Positions 10,792 to 23,448 of a stretch of DNA of 64,000 bases are shown here, in pieces (position 1 is the first letter of the stretch; every line of letters begins with the position of its first letter). A program made the position numbers and the translations under genes. The notes below the pieces were generated by a model. It saw nothing but the letters and a program-made list of their open reading frames with translations, did not search any database and was not told where the DNA came from. This DNA is from Gossypium raimondii (taxonomy: Eukaryota > Streptophyta > Magnoliopsida > Malvales > Malvaceae), in the NCBI RefSeq assembly GCF_025698545.1, contig NC_068571.1, forward strand, positions 36,551,733 to 36,615,732. The letters run 5' to 3'.

Positions 10792-13409
10792 TGTTGGAAA
10801 AAACGGGTTTGGAAAATACAGTGGAAAATAAATTTAGGGAAAATTTAGAGTTTTAAAATTTTTCCAAAACAAGATCTTGTTTGTAATATCTAAAGTAATA
10901 AACACTTAATCAAAATTGTACATTTTCGATTTGTCTAGGATGAGCACTTCGACTGAGTAGTCTTCTCTACTATCCTCAAGCTCACGTCTGCCGAGTGTGG
11001 GCTCGCTTTGAATCAAAAAAAATTTCACAAAAAATTACCATTGGGGTAATTTTACAATTTTCCTAAACTTTTGGGCAAGTTGTAAATCAGAAAAATATCT
11101 CTAAATTTTTTTTAGAATAATCTCTTCAGAGAATTTTCTCTCTACAACTTTCTCTTGAATTCAAGTGTGTATAAAAAATGACCCAATGTTCTCTTTATAT
11201 AGGGAGAGTTTAGAGAGTTCAACTATGATTAAAATACTAGAATGTTTATCTACAAGATAAATATTAAATTTAATTTAATATTAAGATAATCACTTTAATA
11301 TTAAATTAATAAAATACTACTAAGATAAGTATTAAATTAATATTAATATTAAACTATTAAAATAATATTATATTTAGAATAATTAATCTGAAATCAAATT
11401 CTCTGGTAAAGTCTCAGTAGGAGTGTAACTCTTCCACTACTCAACCATTGATGACCAACCGCCTCCGGCCACCGGGATGCCACCGGCACCGCCGTGTCTG
11501 GTGATGTAGGTGCGACACTCTTACGACACCCCGAGTCGGTTCAGTCCTGGTCAATGATGACCCGACCGGCTTGGTATAGCCACTGGTTGGAACATTGGCC
11601 CCGTTTCATATATCGGGTCAGGTTCGACCAGTTTTTGGGTCTTGGTCTTGATTATGGGATCTCTGGCCCAATTTACGATCTCGGGTCCAATTTTCAAGTT
11701 CAAATACCCATTGGGCCAATTGTCTGGCTTGAAAATTAACTTCTAAAAATATCATATTAATATTGATTCATTTGATTAATTTAATTTTACTTTATCAAAA
11801 TTAATTTTTCCAAAAGTCACTTAGATTTCCAAATTAAATTTTCAAGAAAATTCTTTAAACAAACTCTCTAATTGAACAATTCTCACGACCACCTAATTTA
11901 ATTCCATATCGAATAAATCTACTCAATTAAATTATTCCCAAAGTTGTAAAATTTTCTTCTAATTCAAATGTAGTCCGATCGAGCTTTTGTTGAGCTAGCG
12001 GAGGGACCAATCAGACATATACAATTAGACTCTAGTGATTGCAACTATGTCCAGAAGCATAGTTCCGATAATTCGCAATTACTTAATCATAGAGTCAGTC
12101 CACAAGAAGTACCATGATTGAAAACTCCTTACTGTATACTCTTTACAAAAACAATTCATCCAACTGCTTTGTTCAATGACTTCGTCATGTGTGTGTTACC
12201 CTTATATGATATTTTTGATTCCTTTGAGTTAAATACATTCATTCAATATTGTAACACCCCTCACCCGTATTCCTTGACGGAATAGAGTATAAGGTATTAC
12301 TAAATTTTTTTTTATAAAATTTCGGTAGCATTTCTACTTATTTTTACATAAAACCCCCCTGCAAATTTTCAAATCACAATTTCAAACGATTTCAACATTT
12401 CAACCAAATACAGTTATATATGTGCATACACAATCTATCCAATAATAAACACCAACATTTTAAACCGAACAATATTTTATATACATACTCATACCACATC
12501 ACAGTAAGTCATCTATACATGCCATGTTTCAAAAGTGTTGGTTACAAAATACCCAAAAGATGATGATAGTGTGGATGATGTTCTGAATTCGTCCAATTTC
12601 TGGGCTGATCGATCACTATAACCAAGGGAAAATAAAGAAGAGTAAGCATATAGCTTAGTAAGTAAACACATGACAAATAAATAAATTTCTCACATGATTA
12701 CAAAGTAACATAATTTTAACCACCCACAAATTTCATTGTTTGCTCAACTTCCAGCAAGCTATTTTTCCGTGTCACAGAAACCAATTTATTTTTATATGGA
12801 GCTACAAGGCTCCAAACCAAGTTCCGTAAATTTTCTCCTAAACTAGACTCATATAAATTTCCACCATAAAATTTTCAGAATTTTTGGTTTAGCCAATTAG
12901 TACAGTTTATTCTTTAAATCTCCCCCTATTTCACTGCCCGACAGTTCTGACCTCTCCTTACTAAAATTTACTTATCTCCCTGTACAAAATTCAAACAATG
13001 TTCTCATTTATTTCTCTTAAAAATAAACTCATTAAGGAATTCAAGCATTAAATTTCAAGCCATAATTATTTTTGTACAATTTTTGGTGATTTTCCAAAGT
13101 TGGAATAGGGGATTTCGAAATCAATTCAACTCTGTCTCAATAAAATTCAAATATCCCCAAATATACAACTCTTTTGCTTCCCTTTTTTCTTTCATATGAA
13201 AAAAAGACTCATTCAGCTTCAATTTCATATATTACTTAACTTCTAATTCATTTTCCACCATTTATAGTGATTTTTCAAAGTTGCCTAACTGTTGTTTTCA
13301 CAACAGTTTTGTATTTAAATTTGCTCTTTTGTAGTCTTGATATTTCCTTCCATCTCACATATGGGTTGATTAAGTATCAAACCCAAAATTGCTCATATAA
13401 TCTTATCCA

Positions 13410-13411
<2 letters not shown>

Positions 13412-13466
<55 letters not shown>
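13412..13466. repeat. (TA)n microsatellite
   Basis: Uninterrupted TA dinucleotides for about 55 bases within the nested LTR. Confidence 0.95.
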
Positions 13467-13470
<4 letters not shown>

Positions 13471-13512
13471 TCTTTCCAATTTCCCTGTTGAACACTCGGA
13501 ATGTTATCCGTT

Positions 13513-13735
13513 ATCGGTGGATTCAGCACTTAGCAACCACCAGTGATTCGGGGAATCAGCACTTAGCAACCCCTTTCACATTTAAGATACGGTGGAATCA
13601 GCACTTAGCAACCACCAATGAATCGGGGAATCAGCACTTAGCAACCCCCTTTATATTCCAAGATATGGTGGAATTAGCACTTAGCAACCACCAATGAATC
13701 AGGAAATTAGCACTTAGCAACCCCTTTTATATTCA
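13513..13735. repeat. 75-bp tandem repeat with CAGCACTTAGCAACC core
   Basis: Three copies with a 75-base period (core at 13524, 13599 and about 13674). Each copy carries the core twice, 33 bases apart. The core recurs six times with only small changes. It sits in the LTR at the place where the 48873 element has its own 41-bp repeat. Confidence 0.85.
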
Positions 13736-15774
13736 ATATACTCCAGCTTATTCCGAGTGTTCAACCGGAAACCTCGTTTTCTATCACTTTACCACCTTTC
13801 CCAACTTAACCACATTTTTAGTTTCTATACCAAGTATTTATTCTATGTTCAATTAAATCTTAACATATATTAGATAATATCAAAATAATACATTAATTCA
13901 CATGTTTACTTACCTCGGTGCAAAATATCGTAATTTTGCAATTTACTCCACTATCTTCTCTTTTCCCCGTTTGAGGTAGTCTTCTCGTCTTTCTTGATCT
14001 ATAATAGCAAATTTAACTCATTTAATGTTCACATTTAATAAAATAGTCCTCCACCCAATTTTTTTGAAAAATTACAATTTTGCTCCCAAACTTTTGCATA
14101 TTTACACTTTTGTCCCTAAGCTCGGAAATTAAACTTCATCTCTTATTCTTATGTTTTATGACATGCTGAAAATTTTTCCCTTCTATGGCAACATCAAATT
14201 CTCACTCTAACACACACTTTTGAACATTAATTATTTTTATCGATTATGTCATTTTACCCGTTTTCACTTAAAATCGCTTAGCAAAAGTTGTTTAACATAA
14301 TTCCTAGCTTCATATTCTACCATAAAACAGCAAAATAAACACATTTCACCTATGGGTATTTTTCCAAATATGAACCCTAACATGAATTAATGGTAGAATA
14401 AGCTAAACCGAGCTACGAGGATTTCAAAAATGCGAAAAACATTAAAAACGGGGCTAGGATGCACTTACTATGAGCTTGAGAAAGTGAAGAAACCCTAGCT
14501 ATGGAGTCCTTCTAAATTTGGCAGCAAGCTATGAAGAAGATGATGATTTTTTGCCATTTTTTTCACTTTTTATTCTTTTTATTTCCAAATGACTAAAATG
14601 CCCCCATTTAAAAAAAATCTATTTCACTCATTTCTAATGTCTATTTTTGTCCATCAATTAACTAATAGTATAATTACCATATAAGGCCCCCAATTTATAA
14701 TTTCATAACAATTAGGCACTTCTAACATGTAGAACTCAACTTTTGCACTTTTTACAATTTCGTCCTTTTGACTAAATTAAGTGCCCAAACGTCGAAATTT
14801 TCGAACGAAATTTTCAAAAAATTTCTCCGTGAAATTTTAGACCATAAAAATATAATGATAATCATATTTTCCCTCGTCGAATTTGTGGTCCCGAAACCAC
14901 TGTTCCGACTAGGCCCAAAATCGAGCTGTTATAAATACAATCCTATTTTATCTTATTGTCACCATTGTGTCTTCTTAATGATTAATATGATCACTGTCAA
15001 CAAATGACTATGATAAATTGCTGATTCGAGAACAAGTAACCCGTTGCCACGTTCCATATTTATCAATCCACACAGTGCCAATGAGAGGATATCATTAACT
15101 CTTTAATTGAGCTATGAATTCCACTGTTGCTAGTAAAGCCATGCCATACACAAGTCCCATACCCAACTTACTGGCTATGGGCTTGATCATCTTTAGAGCA
15201 TAAGCCTCCACTTATATCAAAGCACATGAGTTGCATACGCATGGTCAATAACTAACTCAGGATTTAGGTAAATCACATCATTAATGTCACAAGTGAATTA
15301 ATTCACAAACGGATTCAGAATTAATTCATCTTAGGTCCAGTCCAATGCATCATTCTACCAATGAATACATTTATATCTTTACTCATGGAGTCAACTGCTC
15401 TGATAGCCAAGACTAGCCATCTCCTCAATTGGAATTGTAGAAAACATAATAATCATTCTTAGTATTTGAATCAAATGCTCACTTTGAATCTTTTACGGGA
15501 TTACGAACTCATTTAGATTATCTACTGAAGTAAATTGTCTTTCTCGCAATGTAAACATCCTTTACAATGCTACTTATCTTCAGTTTGAACTTTAAACAAT
15601 CAATGAGTTAATATTTGCTTGTTACACTTTCGCTATGCATGCAAAATATAAAAGACAGAAAATACAAGAGACAATAGTGAAATGTGAAATTAACTTTATT
15701 TATTTATTCGTAGTTAAATTAAATAGATAGAAAATAGTTACATGTTTACTACAATATGGGCACATTTTTCAATA

Positions 15775-16233
15775 GCCCAAGTATAGAAAGACCTTAAGGA
15801 ACGCTACGATAAGTTCAATGGGTCACGTATCTTCTTTTTTCGCTGGGAGATTACTTTGCATGCTTAAGGTACTAGCTCCATCTTTGTTTTATTTACTCAG
15901 TTGAAATTGCTTCGGGACGAGTATGATGCCTTAGTGCAAGTTTATTCATGTACCTATGAAATGTCCCAAATATTTTTAGATGTTCAACAATAGAGATTGT
16001 TTCAGTTTTTGATAGGCTTGAATGATTCTTATGCTGCTGTACGGAGTCATATTTTACTTATGCAACCATTACCTATGGTAAATCTTGAATAATCAATGAT
16101 GACTTAAGAAGAATCTTAACGAGAACATAGTTCAGAAGTTCCCTTTAATGATACAATAGTCTTGTATTCTTCAAAGGTGCAACAACAGTCTCAGAAAAAA
16201 GGTTCAATGGAATATTGATCACTGTAAGGTGAA
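15775..16233 (+). pseudogene. Ty1/copia gag relic, C-terminal part to the zinc knuckle
   Basis: Translation shows KDLKERYDKFNGSRIF, LLRDEYDALVQVY, FQFLIGLNDSYAAVRSHILL and, at the end, DHCKVKG, the start of the gag CCHC zinc knuckle. Several stops and at least one frame change are present. It is the second half of the gag begun at 10430. It ends inside the zinc knuckle where the peptidase fragment begins at about 16234. Confidence 0.8.
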
Positions 16234-17305
16234 AGGGCTATGCGAAGTTCCTAGTTTGGAAAAGAACTACCCCAAAATTAGTTATATTAAGCTAACATCA
16301 TTCAACCAAAAGGCTTCTGGTAAGTGGAGATATTGACTGCAAATACTCTGTCTTTTTTTGTCGAAGATTTGGACTAAGCCATGAAATCATATATCCTATA
16401 GTTTCTTAGGAGTCCATTCACACGATAAAATTTGAATTCGTCCCTTTGTATAAACAACCCCCTTTTGTTTTCTTAATCTTTTGGTGTATTTTTGTTTTCC
16501 TCTTTATAGTTTGGTTGTGCCTCTTTTTACCCTCGTTGGCATCTTTTCGAAGGGGACTTCTTGGAGATACCCTTCCCATCCTTCTCTAGTTTATATATAG
16601 GGTATTATCCTAAAAAAATTTATTTACTGTAGTTGCTGTCAAGGAAGCGATCGATACTTTAAAGAGTAATAGCATTAATGCCTTTGCGTTGGAATTTTGT
16701 GGCAATAGGTGATTAGCTTTCAACATGATCCATTTTAAACTCGCCCTTAAGATAGGTTTCTCTAAAAGATTCAATTTGCTACAGCGGGGGCTTTCACCCA
16801 AAGGAATCGAAACCGCCAAAATTTGGTAAGTTTAATCCATTGAAACTAAAAATTCCTTTTATCCATGTCAAGTTTCATAGCACAAGTTATCATCATTTGT
16901 TTTTTGTGGAACAAGTTAGACAAAGGAGTATTGTGTATATTTTTTATAATCATGGAGTTCGAGATATATACGACACGGATGGAAGCTCAGCAATAACAGC
17001 TTCAAAACCCCTAGCTGTACTAGTAAGCTCGGTTTAAATAAAAGGACTTCAGTTTTTACTATTACAATGTCAAATCTATTTCTGTATGTCAGATCATGGT
17101 TTCCATTACCCAAACTTCCATTAGGTGAACATGGGTACTGCAAGTGCGAATGAAATTTTAGCTGGTGCATTAAAAGATAATAAACATGCAATATTGTTCG
17201 GAGAATCGACATACGAGAAAGGGTAATTTACGCTACGTTTACTACCTTTTTGTATACAAGCACATCATCTTCCTATATCCTTGTAGATCGTAACTAGAGT
17301 GATCT
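16234..17305 (+). pseudogene. C-terminal-processing peptidase (CtpA-like) gene fragment, copy 1
   Basis: Exon-intron remnants of the S41 tail-specific protease that matures D1 in plastids. Visible exons encode YPKISYIKLTSFNQKAS (ending 16320), VKEAIDTLKSNSINAFALEF (about 16633-16708), the GG-SPKGIETAKIW exon (about 16783-16827), DIYDTDGSSAITASKPLAVL (to about 17024) and MGTASANEILAGALKDNKHA (to 17220). Introns keep GT/AG borders and match copy 2 at 31360-32470 in order and sequence, so this is a genomic duplicate, not a retrocopy. One base is missing after the SPKG-exon acceptor. The left end joins copia gag and the right end stops in an intron near 17313. Not functional. Confidence 0.85.
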
Positions 17306-17312
17306 ATTCCAC

Positions 17313-17545
17313 ACCTTCACCGTTGCAAGGACGACAAGAAGAAAACACAATCGATTTCACTTTCAAAGAAAAAGAATAAAAAGAGGAAGAAACAAAACAT
17401 GTCCCAGAACTCGAACGACTCGACTGACTCCCTTGGATCTCTTCTCTTCCCAACGAAGAAGAAGATGACACCTTTTCTCTCTTCATTAGAGTTTTGAAAC
17501 AAACATTAAGGGGGAAAGAACAAAACAAAACATTTAAATATAGTA
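17313..17545. other. Unassigned sequence between the peptidase fragment and the hAT element
   Basis: A/G-rich; minus-strand open frames here have Ser/Phe-rich low-complexity translations and no recognised domain. It continues on the other side of the hAT element at 25363-25440. Confidence 0.4.
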
Positions 17546-18289
17546 AAGGCAATCAGGAATTTATATTGCGGTTGCGGCCGTGTTTTTAGTCGCGTTGTGT
17601 TTATCGCGATTGAGGACATAACGGATGCTATTGCGGTCACTACAAGTATCGCAGTCGTGATTTTTTTAAAACTTGTGCAACTTATTTTAAAGCATTATAA
17701 CTATAATTATAAAAAGTCACTTTTAATGATTTTTAGCGTATTTTCTAACACTTATGAACTTTTATTAATATGATAACACAATTTTTACAATCATTAATTA
17801 TTTTTATATTTATTTACGAATTTTCTAAGAATATTATATTAACTAATAACAAAGTAAAAATAGGAAATATTAAACATTGATCTTATTTAATAAGTTTGAA
17901 AGTTTCTATAGATAAAATAATTGAAAATTCATGCATGAGAGAGGTCTTCAATATTTCTTGACAGTTTGAAGATAGTGAAGATATCAAAACATTCTATGTT
18001 GCAAAAGGAAAAAGGAATAGATAAATGTATAGATTTTCATTAATTATTTCTATTTCCTACCACTTATTCTCACTCTTATTCTACTTTCATATATAGTTTA
18101 ACATGCTTCAATTCTTAATTATCTTTTCATAAAATATACTCCATTCATTTATCTAAAGATATATTTTAAATGTTTTAATATCATTAAAATTAAAAACATT
18201 AACAAAAGTTTTCTTTTAAAAAAAACATACCTTACAAATAGTGGTAGTGCTACAATTTAGTTTTCACCAATTAGTAGAATGACGAGGAG

Positions 18290-19175
18290 GATCAGATCCT
18301 TCACCTTCACTTTGAGAGCATTCTTGGCTTGATTCTCTTGGCCTTTATCTGAAAATATATAAAAAAAAGTAACATTTTCACCTTGGTTTTCATATAATTG
18401 ACATGGAAGATATATTTGAGGAGGAGGATACATGAGAGGTGGAGGTGGGTAATGCATTGGTGGTGGAGGATGCATTTGAAGCTGATATGGCACACCATAA
18501 TTAGGAAATGGTGGATAATAACCACATAGTTGTGGATAACCATGTGAAGGTTGAAAATATGAAGGTTGTTCTGATGGATAAAAACCTTTAGTGCTAGTAG
18601 ATGAATCACTATACCCAAGGTTACTAGAGCTTGATCTTTTACCAGATGAAAAGCCTACAGAGGTATGCTTCTTGCCTTTTTCCTTTTGATGGAGCTCTAG
18701 GTTCACTTCTATCTCTCCTAGGTTCAGGAAACATATTTCCTTCACCTTCATTTTGAGAGTGTTCTTGGCTTGATTCTCTTGGCCTTTATCTGAAAATATA
18801 TTGAAAAAAGTAACATTTTCACTTTGGTTTTCATATAATTGACATGGAGGATATATTTAAGGAGGAGGATACATGAGAGGTGGAGGTGGGTGATGCATTG
18901 GTGGTGGAGGATGCATTTGAAGCTGATATGGCACACCATAATTAGGAAATGGTGGATAATAACCACATAGTTGTAGATAACCATGTGAAGGTTGAAAATA
19001 TGAAGGTTGTTCTGATGGATAAAAACCTTTAGTGCTAGTAGATGAATCACTATACCCAAGGTTACTAGAGCTTGATCTTTTACCAGATGAAGAGCCTACA
19101 GAAGTATGCTTATTGCATTTTCCTTTTGATGGAGCTCTAGGTTCACTTCTATCTCTCCTAGGTTCAGGAAACATA
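18290..19175 (-). repeat. 441-bp tandem duplication of the transposase tail exon
   Basis: The Pro/His/Tyr-rich tail (SSSSNLGYSDSSTSTKGF, PSHGYPQLCGYYPPFPNYGV) is present twice at an offset of 441 bases: about 18290-18733 and 18734-19175. The copies differ at scattered positions, so the duplication is moderately recent. It was probably made after or during decay of the element, since each copy ends in a frame break. Confidence 0.85.
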
Positions 19176-19229
19176 TTTCCATCAAATTCTGATCTATTAT
19201 GGAAATGTCCACTAGTGGTACCAACCTCA

Positions 19230-21419
19230 TGTAACATCCCAAAGAATATGAATTGTTATTAAATTGACACAATTAAGTGTCTGTCTTAATGGTTAGGAGT
19301 TTGAGGGTTAGTTTGGCATTTGGTCTTCGAGTCTTAGTGTGAGCAATTGAATTTATTTTTGTTACTTTTTAATGGGTTGTTTGTTGGTGGTGTTGGATTG
19401 GGTTTAAAATTCAGAAAAAAAATAGTAAGTGGATGAAATTGGGTTGTTAAGTGTTAGTTTTGGTTTGGGATTAAGGTGGCTTAATTATAGGGAAGTGGAT
19501 TTTATTTTTTTTATTTTTCAAACTTTTAATTTGGTTTCCAAAGAACTGCACCCCTTTTCACGTTGGTTTCTTTCTTTTGCCATTTTGACGCCGCTATTCC
19601 TTTTTTCTTTTTTTTTTTCTTTGAATATCTTCGAATTTCAATTGCTTTGCTTTTTGATTTGGGATTTCATTTCTGTTCATCAATGTTGAGCACTATGTGG
19701 GTTCACTAGTTTTGAACATAAGTATTTTTGGGCGTTAGCTTTGAATGTTCAGTGATAAAAGCTTTAGTTTTCATCTTTGGTTTATGTATAAGAGTCTTTC
19801 GAGTTACGTAGGATGGTGATTATGGTTTATTTTGTACTAATAGAAGAGGGGTGTGAATCATTCGATGAATCACCAGCGAATTAATTTCGTGGGTTGCCGT
19901 TTCTTAAAGGAAAGGTTTCTATTAAAGGATGGATAGAATTTCTTTCTTGAAAACATGGTTGATGATTTTTTCGTTTTGTGTTTGGGGTGTGAGAAATTGT
20001 GTGAATCGATGATTTAATTAATGTATTTAGGTTTTGGATTTCTCGTGTTTGAATCAGCATCAGGAAACACCCAGGTGTGTAACGAGAAACCTAGAAAATA
20101 GCGAACGGTGAAAGCCAAGATTGGGCACTGTCGACGCTATACAGTCATGTGCCAAGTGGTGTGGTAGGCCATGTGCGGCACACAACTGTGTCTAACACAC
20201 AATTTAGGGCACTTTAAGCTTTATGGACCACACGGGCGTGTATGGGTTGTGTGCCAGGCCATGTAGGCCACACGGGCAAGGCCATTTTAGGTCTTCTAGG
20301 CCCCACGGGCATCTGGGACCAAAATTCAATTTTTTCCCTAAGGTTGTACATGTCGTCTCGATCAACTGTAGGCCTTCCGTGGGGTCAGTATGTGGTTAGA
20401 TAAATTATAAATCATGAATTCTATTAATTTGTTAGTATGAAACTAGATCTAATAACGTTTAATTTCATGTATTGTGATGAGATATGTATGATATGTCATG
20501 TATAAAGCATGTTTTACATTTGCTAAACGAGCATGTGTGATAAGTAAATTACGGTATCTGATATATTTGTTGTTTCTGTTATTTCTATTTATGTCTGATT
20601 ATAGGGTGGGACATATATTATATAGAGGAAGTGTTCTGTATGAGGCGATAACTCATCATTATATTGGCAGCACTGCTGCGATTATTTTGAAAAGTGTCGT
20701 AAGGACACTAAGTGGTGTGTAGGGCTGGGTGGGTGTTTTATACCCCACAAGGTGTGTTAGGATGGTCGGAGCTGGTGTGTAGAGGATGGGGGTAGGATTA
20801 TATATATCTGCATCTATACTACTCTGATATGATTCTGATTCTGTATGAGAGGAATATCTATATGTGTTCTGTCATGTAATTAAATCCGAAATTATCTTTC
20901 CTTATGAGTTACACACTAAGTTATAAAAACTCACTCTCTGTTTGTTTGATAATTTCAGGTAACCCTCAGACTTAGGCAGGTCGGTGCAACGGGAGCTCGG
21001 TTATGTCCACGTTTTCATAAACGCCTTTTTCTTAAATTTAACTTATTTAAAATTCTGATTTGAGAGTTTTGTAATTTTTGGATTCTCTGGACATTTGGGA
21101 TTTTTTTTTCTAGTTTTGGGTTTATCTTGGATTTTTGGGCATGACACTCGATAAAACGTTTTTATGAAACAAACTCGGTTTTTCAATATACAATGTTTAA
21201 TGAAATTCTGCTGCAAAATATTTGGTTTATTTGGAAAATGCAAACAAATAACGGTTATAATTAAATAAGTATAACTAACACGTTTTCAATAAAAGCGGGC
21301 TTTTTAAGTAACAAAGATACACGATGTTTTTCAAAAAGCGAAAGTTGGAATTTTTAACTGTTTTACATAACATTTCTAGATTCGGCTATAACATATAGGC
21401 CGAGTTTTGGGGTGTTACA
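19230..21419 (+). mobile_element. Solo LTR (family A), TSD CCTCA/CCCCA, inside the hAT element
   Basis: Starts TGTAACATCCCAAAG and ends GAGTTTTGGGGTGTTACA, flanked by CCTCA (19225-19229) and CCCCA (21420-21424). It splits the transposase tail between GEYG and VGTTSG. It shares the CACGGGCGTGT palindrome block (about 20110-20310), a GTGTAGAGGATGGGGG motif (about 20770) and the ACACTAAGTTATAAAAACT, T-rich, TTTCAGGTAA module (about 20910-20960) with the elements at 5786 and 58463. No coding interior. Confidence 0.85.
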
Positions 21420-23448
21420 CCCCATATTCTCCTCCATACTGACTAGAAGACCTAATTTCACCTCTATCACCACTATGCCCATCATTGTCATCAATTGGAC
21501 TTAAACCACCCCCATCGTGTCCATCGCCATTCTGGCTTGGCGTTGCACTAGAACTTGAATAAGACAAATTTTGTTGTTGAGATTGATCAACATTCATTTC
21601 ATCATCAGAGGTATCCACAGGCAACACACCGGTATTTTCACCATCTAACAATGGATTCTCTTTCTTTTGAAGCCATTTTGATAGTGGATCAACATCTTCA
21701 AAGATGTGATCAAGGCTGATAGGATTAAAACTAGCATTTATATTATCAATGCTCATTCTTTTTTTTATGTCTTATCTAAAGCCTCATATTATAGTAGGTA
21801 AACACTAGTTTCTCAAGTTTTTTATACTTCAACCTATTTCTTGCCTTGGTGTGAATATAATTAAATGTGCTCCAATTTCGTTCGCAATTTGATGCAGAAG
21901 TTGTTTGACTAAGCACTTTAGTTGCTAATTTTTGTAACTCAAGAACACATGTGCCATATATTATCCACCACTCAGTTGCATAATATTATTTAAATTTCAA
22001 AATAACTTCAAAATGTACAATATAATTAAATTAAATTAAATTAAATTAACTATTTACCCGAATTCATTTTCTTCCAAGCTATTTGTGCTTATGAGTATCG
22101 GATGTTTCATATTTATCCCTAAATAGTAACAACTGCATAAATAAAAGATAGAGTAAAATGAAAAAATAATTTCATTTCAAATTATGTAACTAAGTTACAA
22201 ATAATGATACTTGAATCTAACCTAATTAATCATTCGACTTGAGTATCAAGATAAGGTTCTAATCTTTCAATTACTAATATTGTACCTTCTAATGTTTCTA
22301 TTAGTAGATTCTCGAATGCTCCACTCCAAATTGAAATTGAGGATTGAGAAAATAACCTAAGCATAATTTATAAGAATATTATCAAATAATAATAATTTAA
22401 AGCTTAAAATAATAAAATATAAAAATAGTTCTTAATTATATGAAACATTTTATCTTACCACTTGAATGCAAGTCAAAATGCATAAAATTCCATCTATTGT
22501 CAATAATCTTTTCGTACTCGGTGAAATATTGAAAATCTTGCTTAGTTGCTCGTTTAGCTCTATCAACAGCCTCATAAATAAAGCTCATTGTTGGTTTTTC
22601 ATCACCATCCAGAAGTCTCAATACTTTTACTAGGGGTTCGTAAACTTTTATGAGGTCATTGGCTTTTTTCCAAAAATCTTTTCCGAAAACAATTTTTTTG
22701 ACTTCATAAGCAGGCCCTGACTTTTTTAGTCCCCATTTTGATTCTTTAAATTCCTATATATTCATAAGAAAAATTGTAAAATAATATAATTTAAATTATT
22801 TGGAACTAATAAAATCATTAAAGGTTGCTATATTTAAGTAATTATATTAACTAATTATAAAATAATGACCTTTGAATTAAACATTTCACTCAAACCTTAC
22901 TTTTGCCTTGTTATCTCTTCAAGTTGAATGAAATCAGTTGCAAATCGAGTAAGAGAGGGTCGAAGTATTTGTTTCCCTTGTGTATACTTCTTCATACCAG
23001 TAACATTAGGGCATGGTGCAACATTGTCGGTTTTATGAGCAATGTACTCTTTAAATCGTGTTATTCCTTCTTTCACAACTTTACCACAAAATTTACATAC
23101 GACATTTACTTTCGTATTTGGCACTGGAGTTCCAAAGTGTCAACCTATATCATTACTAGGTGCACCCTCCAGTCCTTTAGTCAGGAACTCTTTATGTGGT
23201 GGCATGCTTTATTTTTGTTTATATACAAGAAACATAAAATTATATTTAGAAATATAAGCAATTCATTACTTATATTATCAACAATATAATACCAAAAAAA
23301 AAAATAAACATCACTAACATTGAAAAATTAAATTTATTGCATAATTCATAATTTATTTATTTTTTGAAAATAACAACTGATGCTATTATTCAAAAAGAGA
23401 AATCAAAATGGTTACAGGCCTTAATTACCTTGACCCTACCTATTCATC

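Larger units (their letters stand above)
12250..14933 (-). mobile_element. Solo LTR (family A, reverse orientation), TSD AATAT/AATAC
   Basis: Reads TGTAACACCCCTCACCCG at the left end and GAGCTGTTATA at the right, flanked by AATAT (12245-12249) and AATAC (14934-14938). Its right-hand part has GAATTTGTGGTCCCGAAACC, also seen at the right ends of the elements at 48873 and (diverged) 48291. Its reverse complement shows the same T-rich, AGCTTACT module as the elements at 5786, 19230 and 58463, so it is placed in reverse orientation. It contains a 75-bp tandem repeat and a (TA)n tract. Confidence 0.8.
10792..15774 (+). mobile_element. Copia-type solo LTR with a nested LTR, TSD GCTCA/GCCCA
   Basis: Starts TGTTGGAAAAAACGGG and ends CACATTTTTCAATA, flanked by GCTCA (10787-10791) and GCCCA (15775-15779). 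The flanks are the two halves of a copia gag codon run (NAA-AHV then KDLKERY), which confirms the borders. Net length without the nested 12250-14933 element and its duplicated 5 bases is about 2.29 kb. The first 400 bases have an inverted relative at 25440-25983. No internal genes. Confidence 0.8.
18257..23205 (-). pseudogene. hAT transposase pseudogene with BED zinc finger
   Basis: Minus strand, starting ATG at 23205 (MPPHKEFLTKGLEGAPSN). A TGA at about 23142 stands where a Trp is expected. Next is a BED zinc finger (CKFCGKVVKEGITRFKEYIA, HKTDNVAPC; 23050-22990). Sequence then jumps almost directly to the central KESKWGLKKSGPAYEVKKIV segment (about 22740), so several hundred residues of catalytic core are absent. 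RLLDGDEKPTMSFIYEAVDR (22620) and the C-terminal dimerisation region (about 21990-21790) follow. The tail is Ser/Gln/Gly-rich, interrupted by an LTR, then Pro/Tyr-rich. Removing the LTR restores the GEYG-VGTTSG frame. The tail is tandemly duplicated. Not functional. Confidence 0.85.

Noticed and set aside
13513..13735. CRISPR-like array (CAGCACTTAGCAACC repeats with spacers)
   Set aside because: The 'spacers' are themselves repeated with a 75-bp period and the locus is a plant LTR; CRISPR does not apply.
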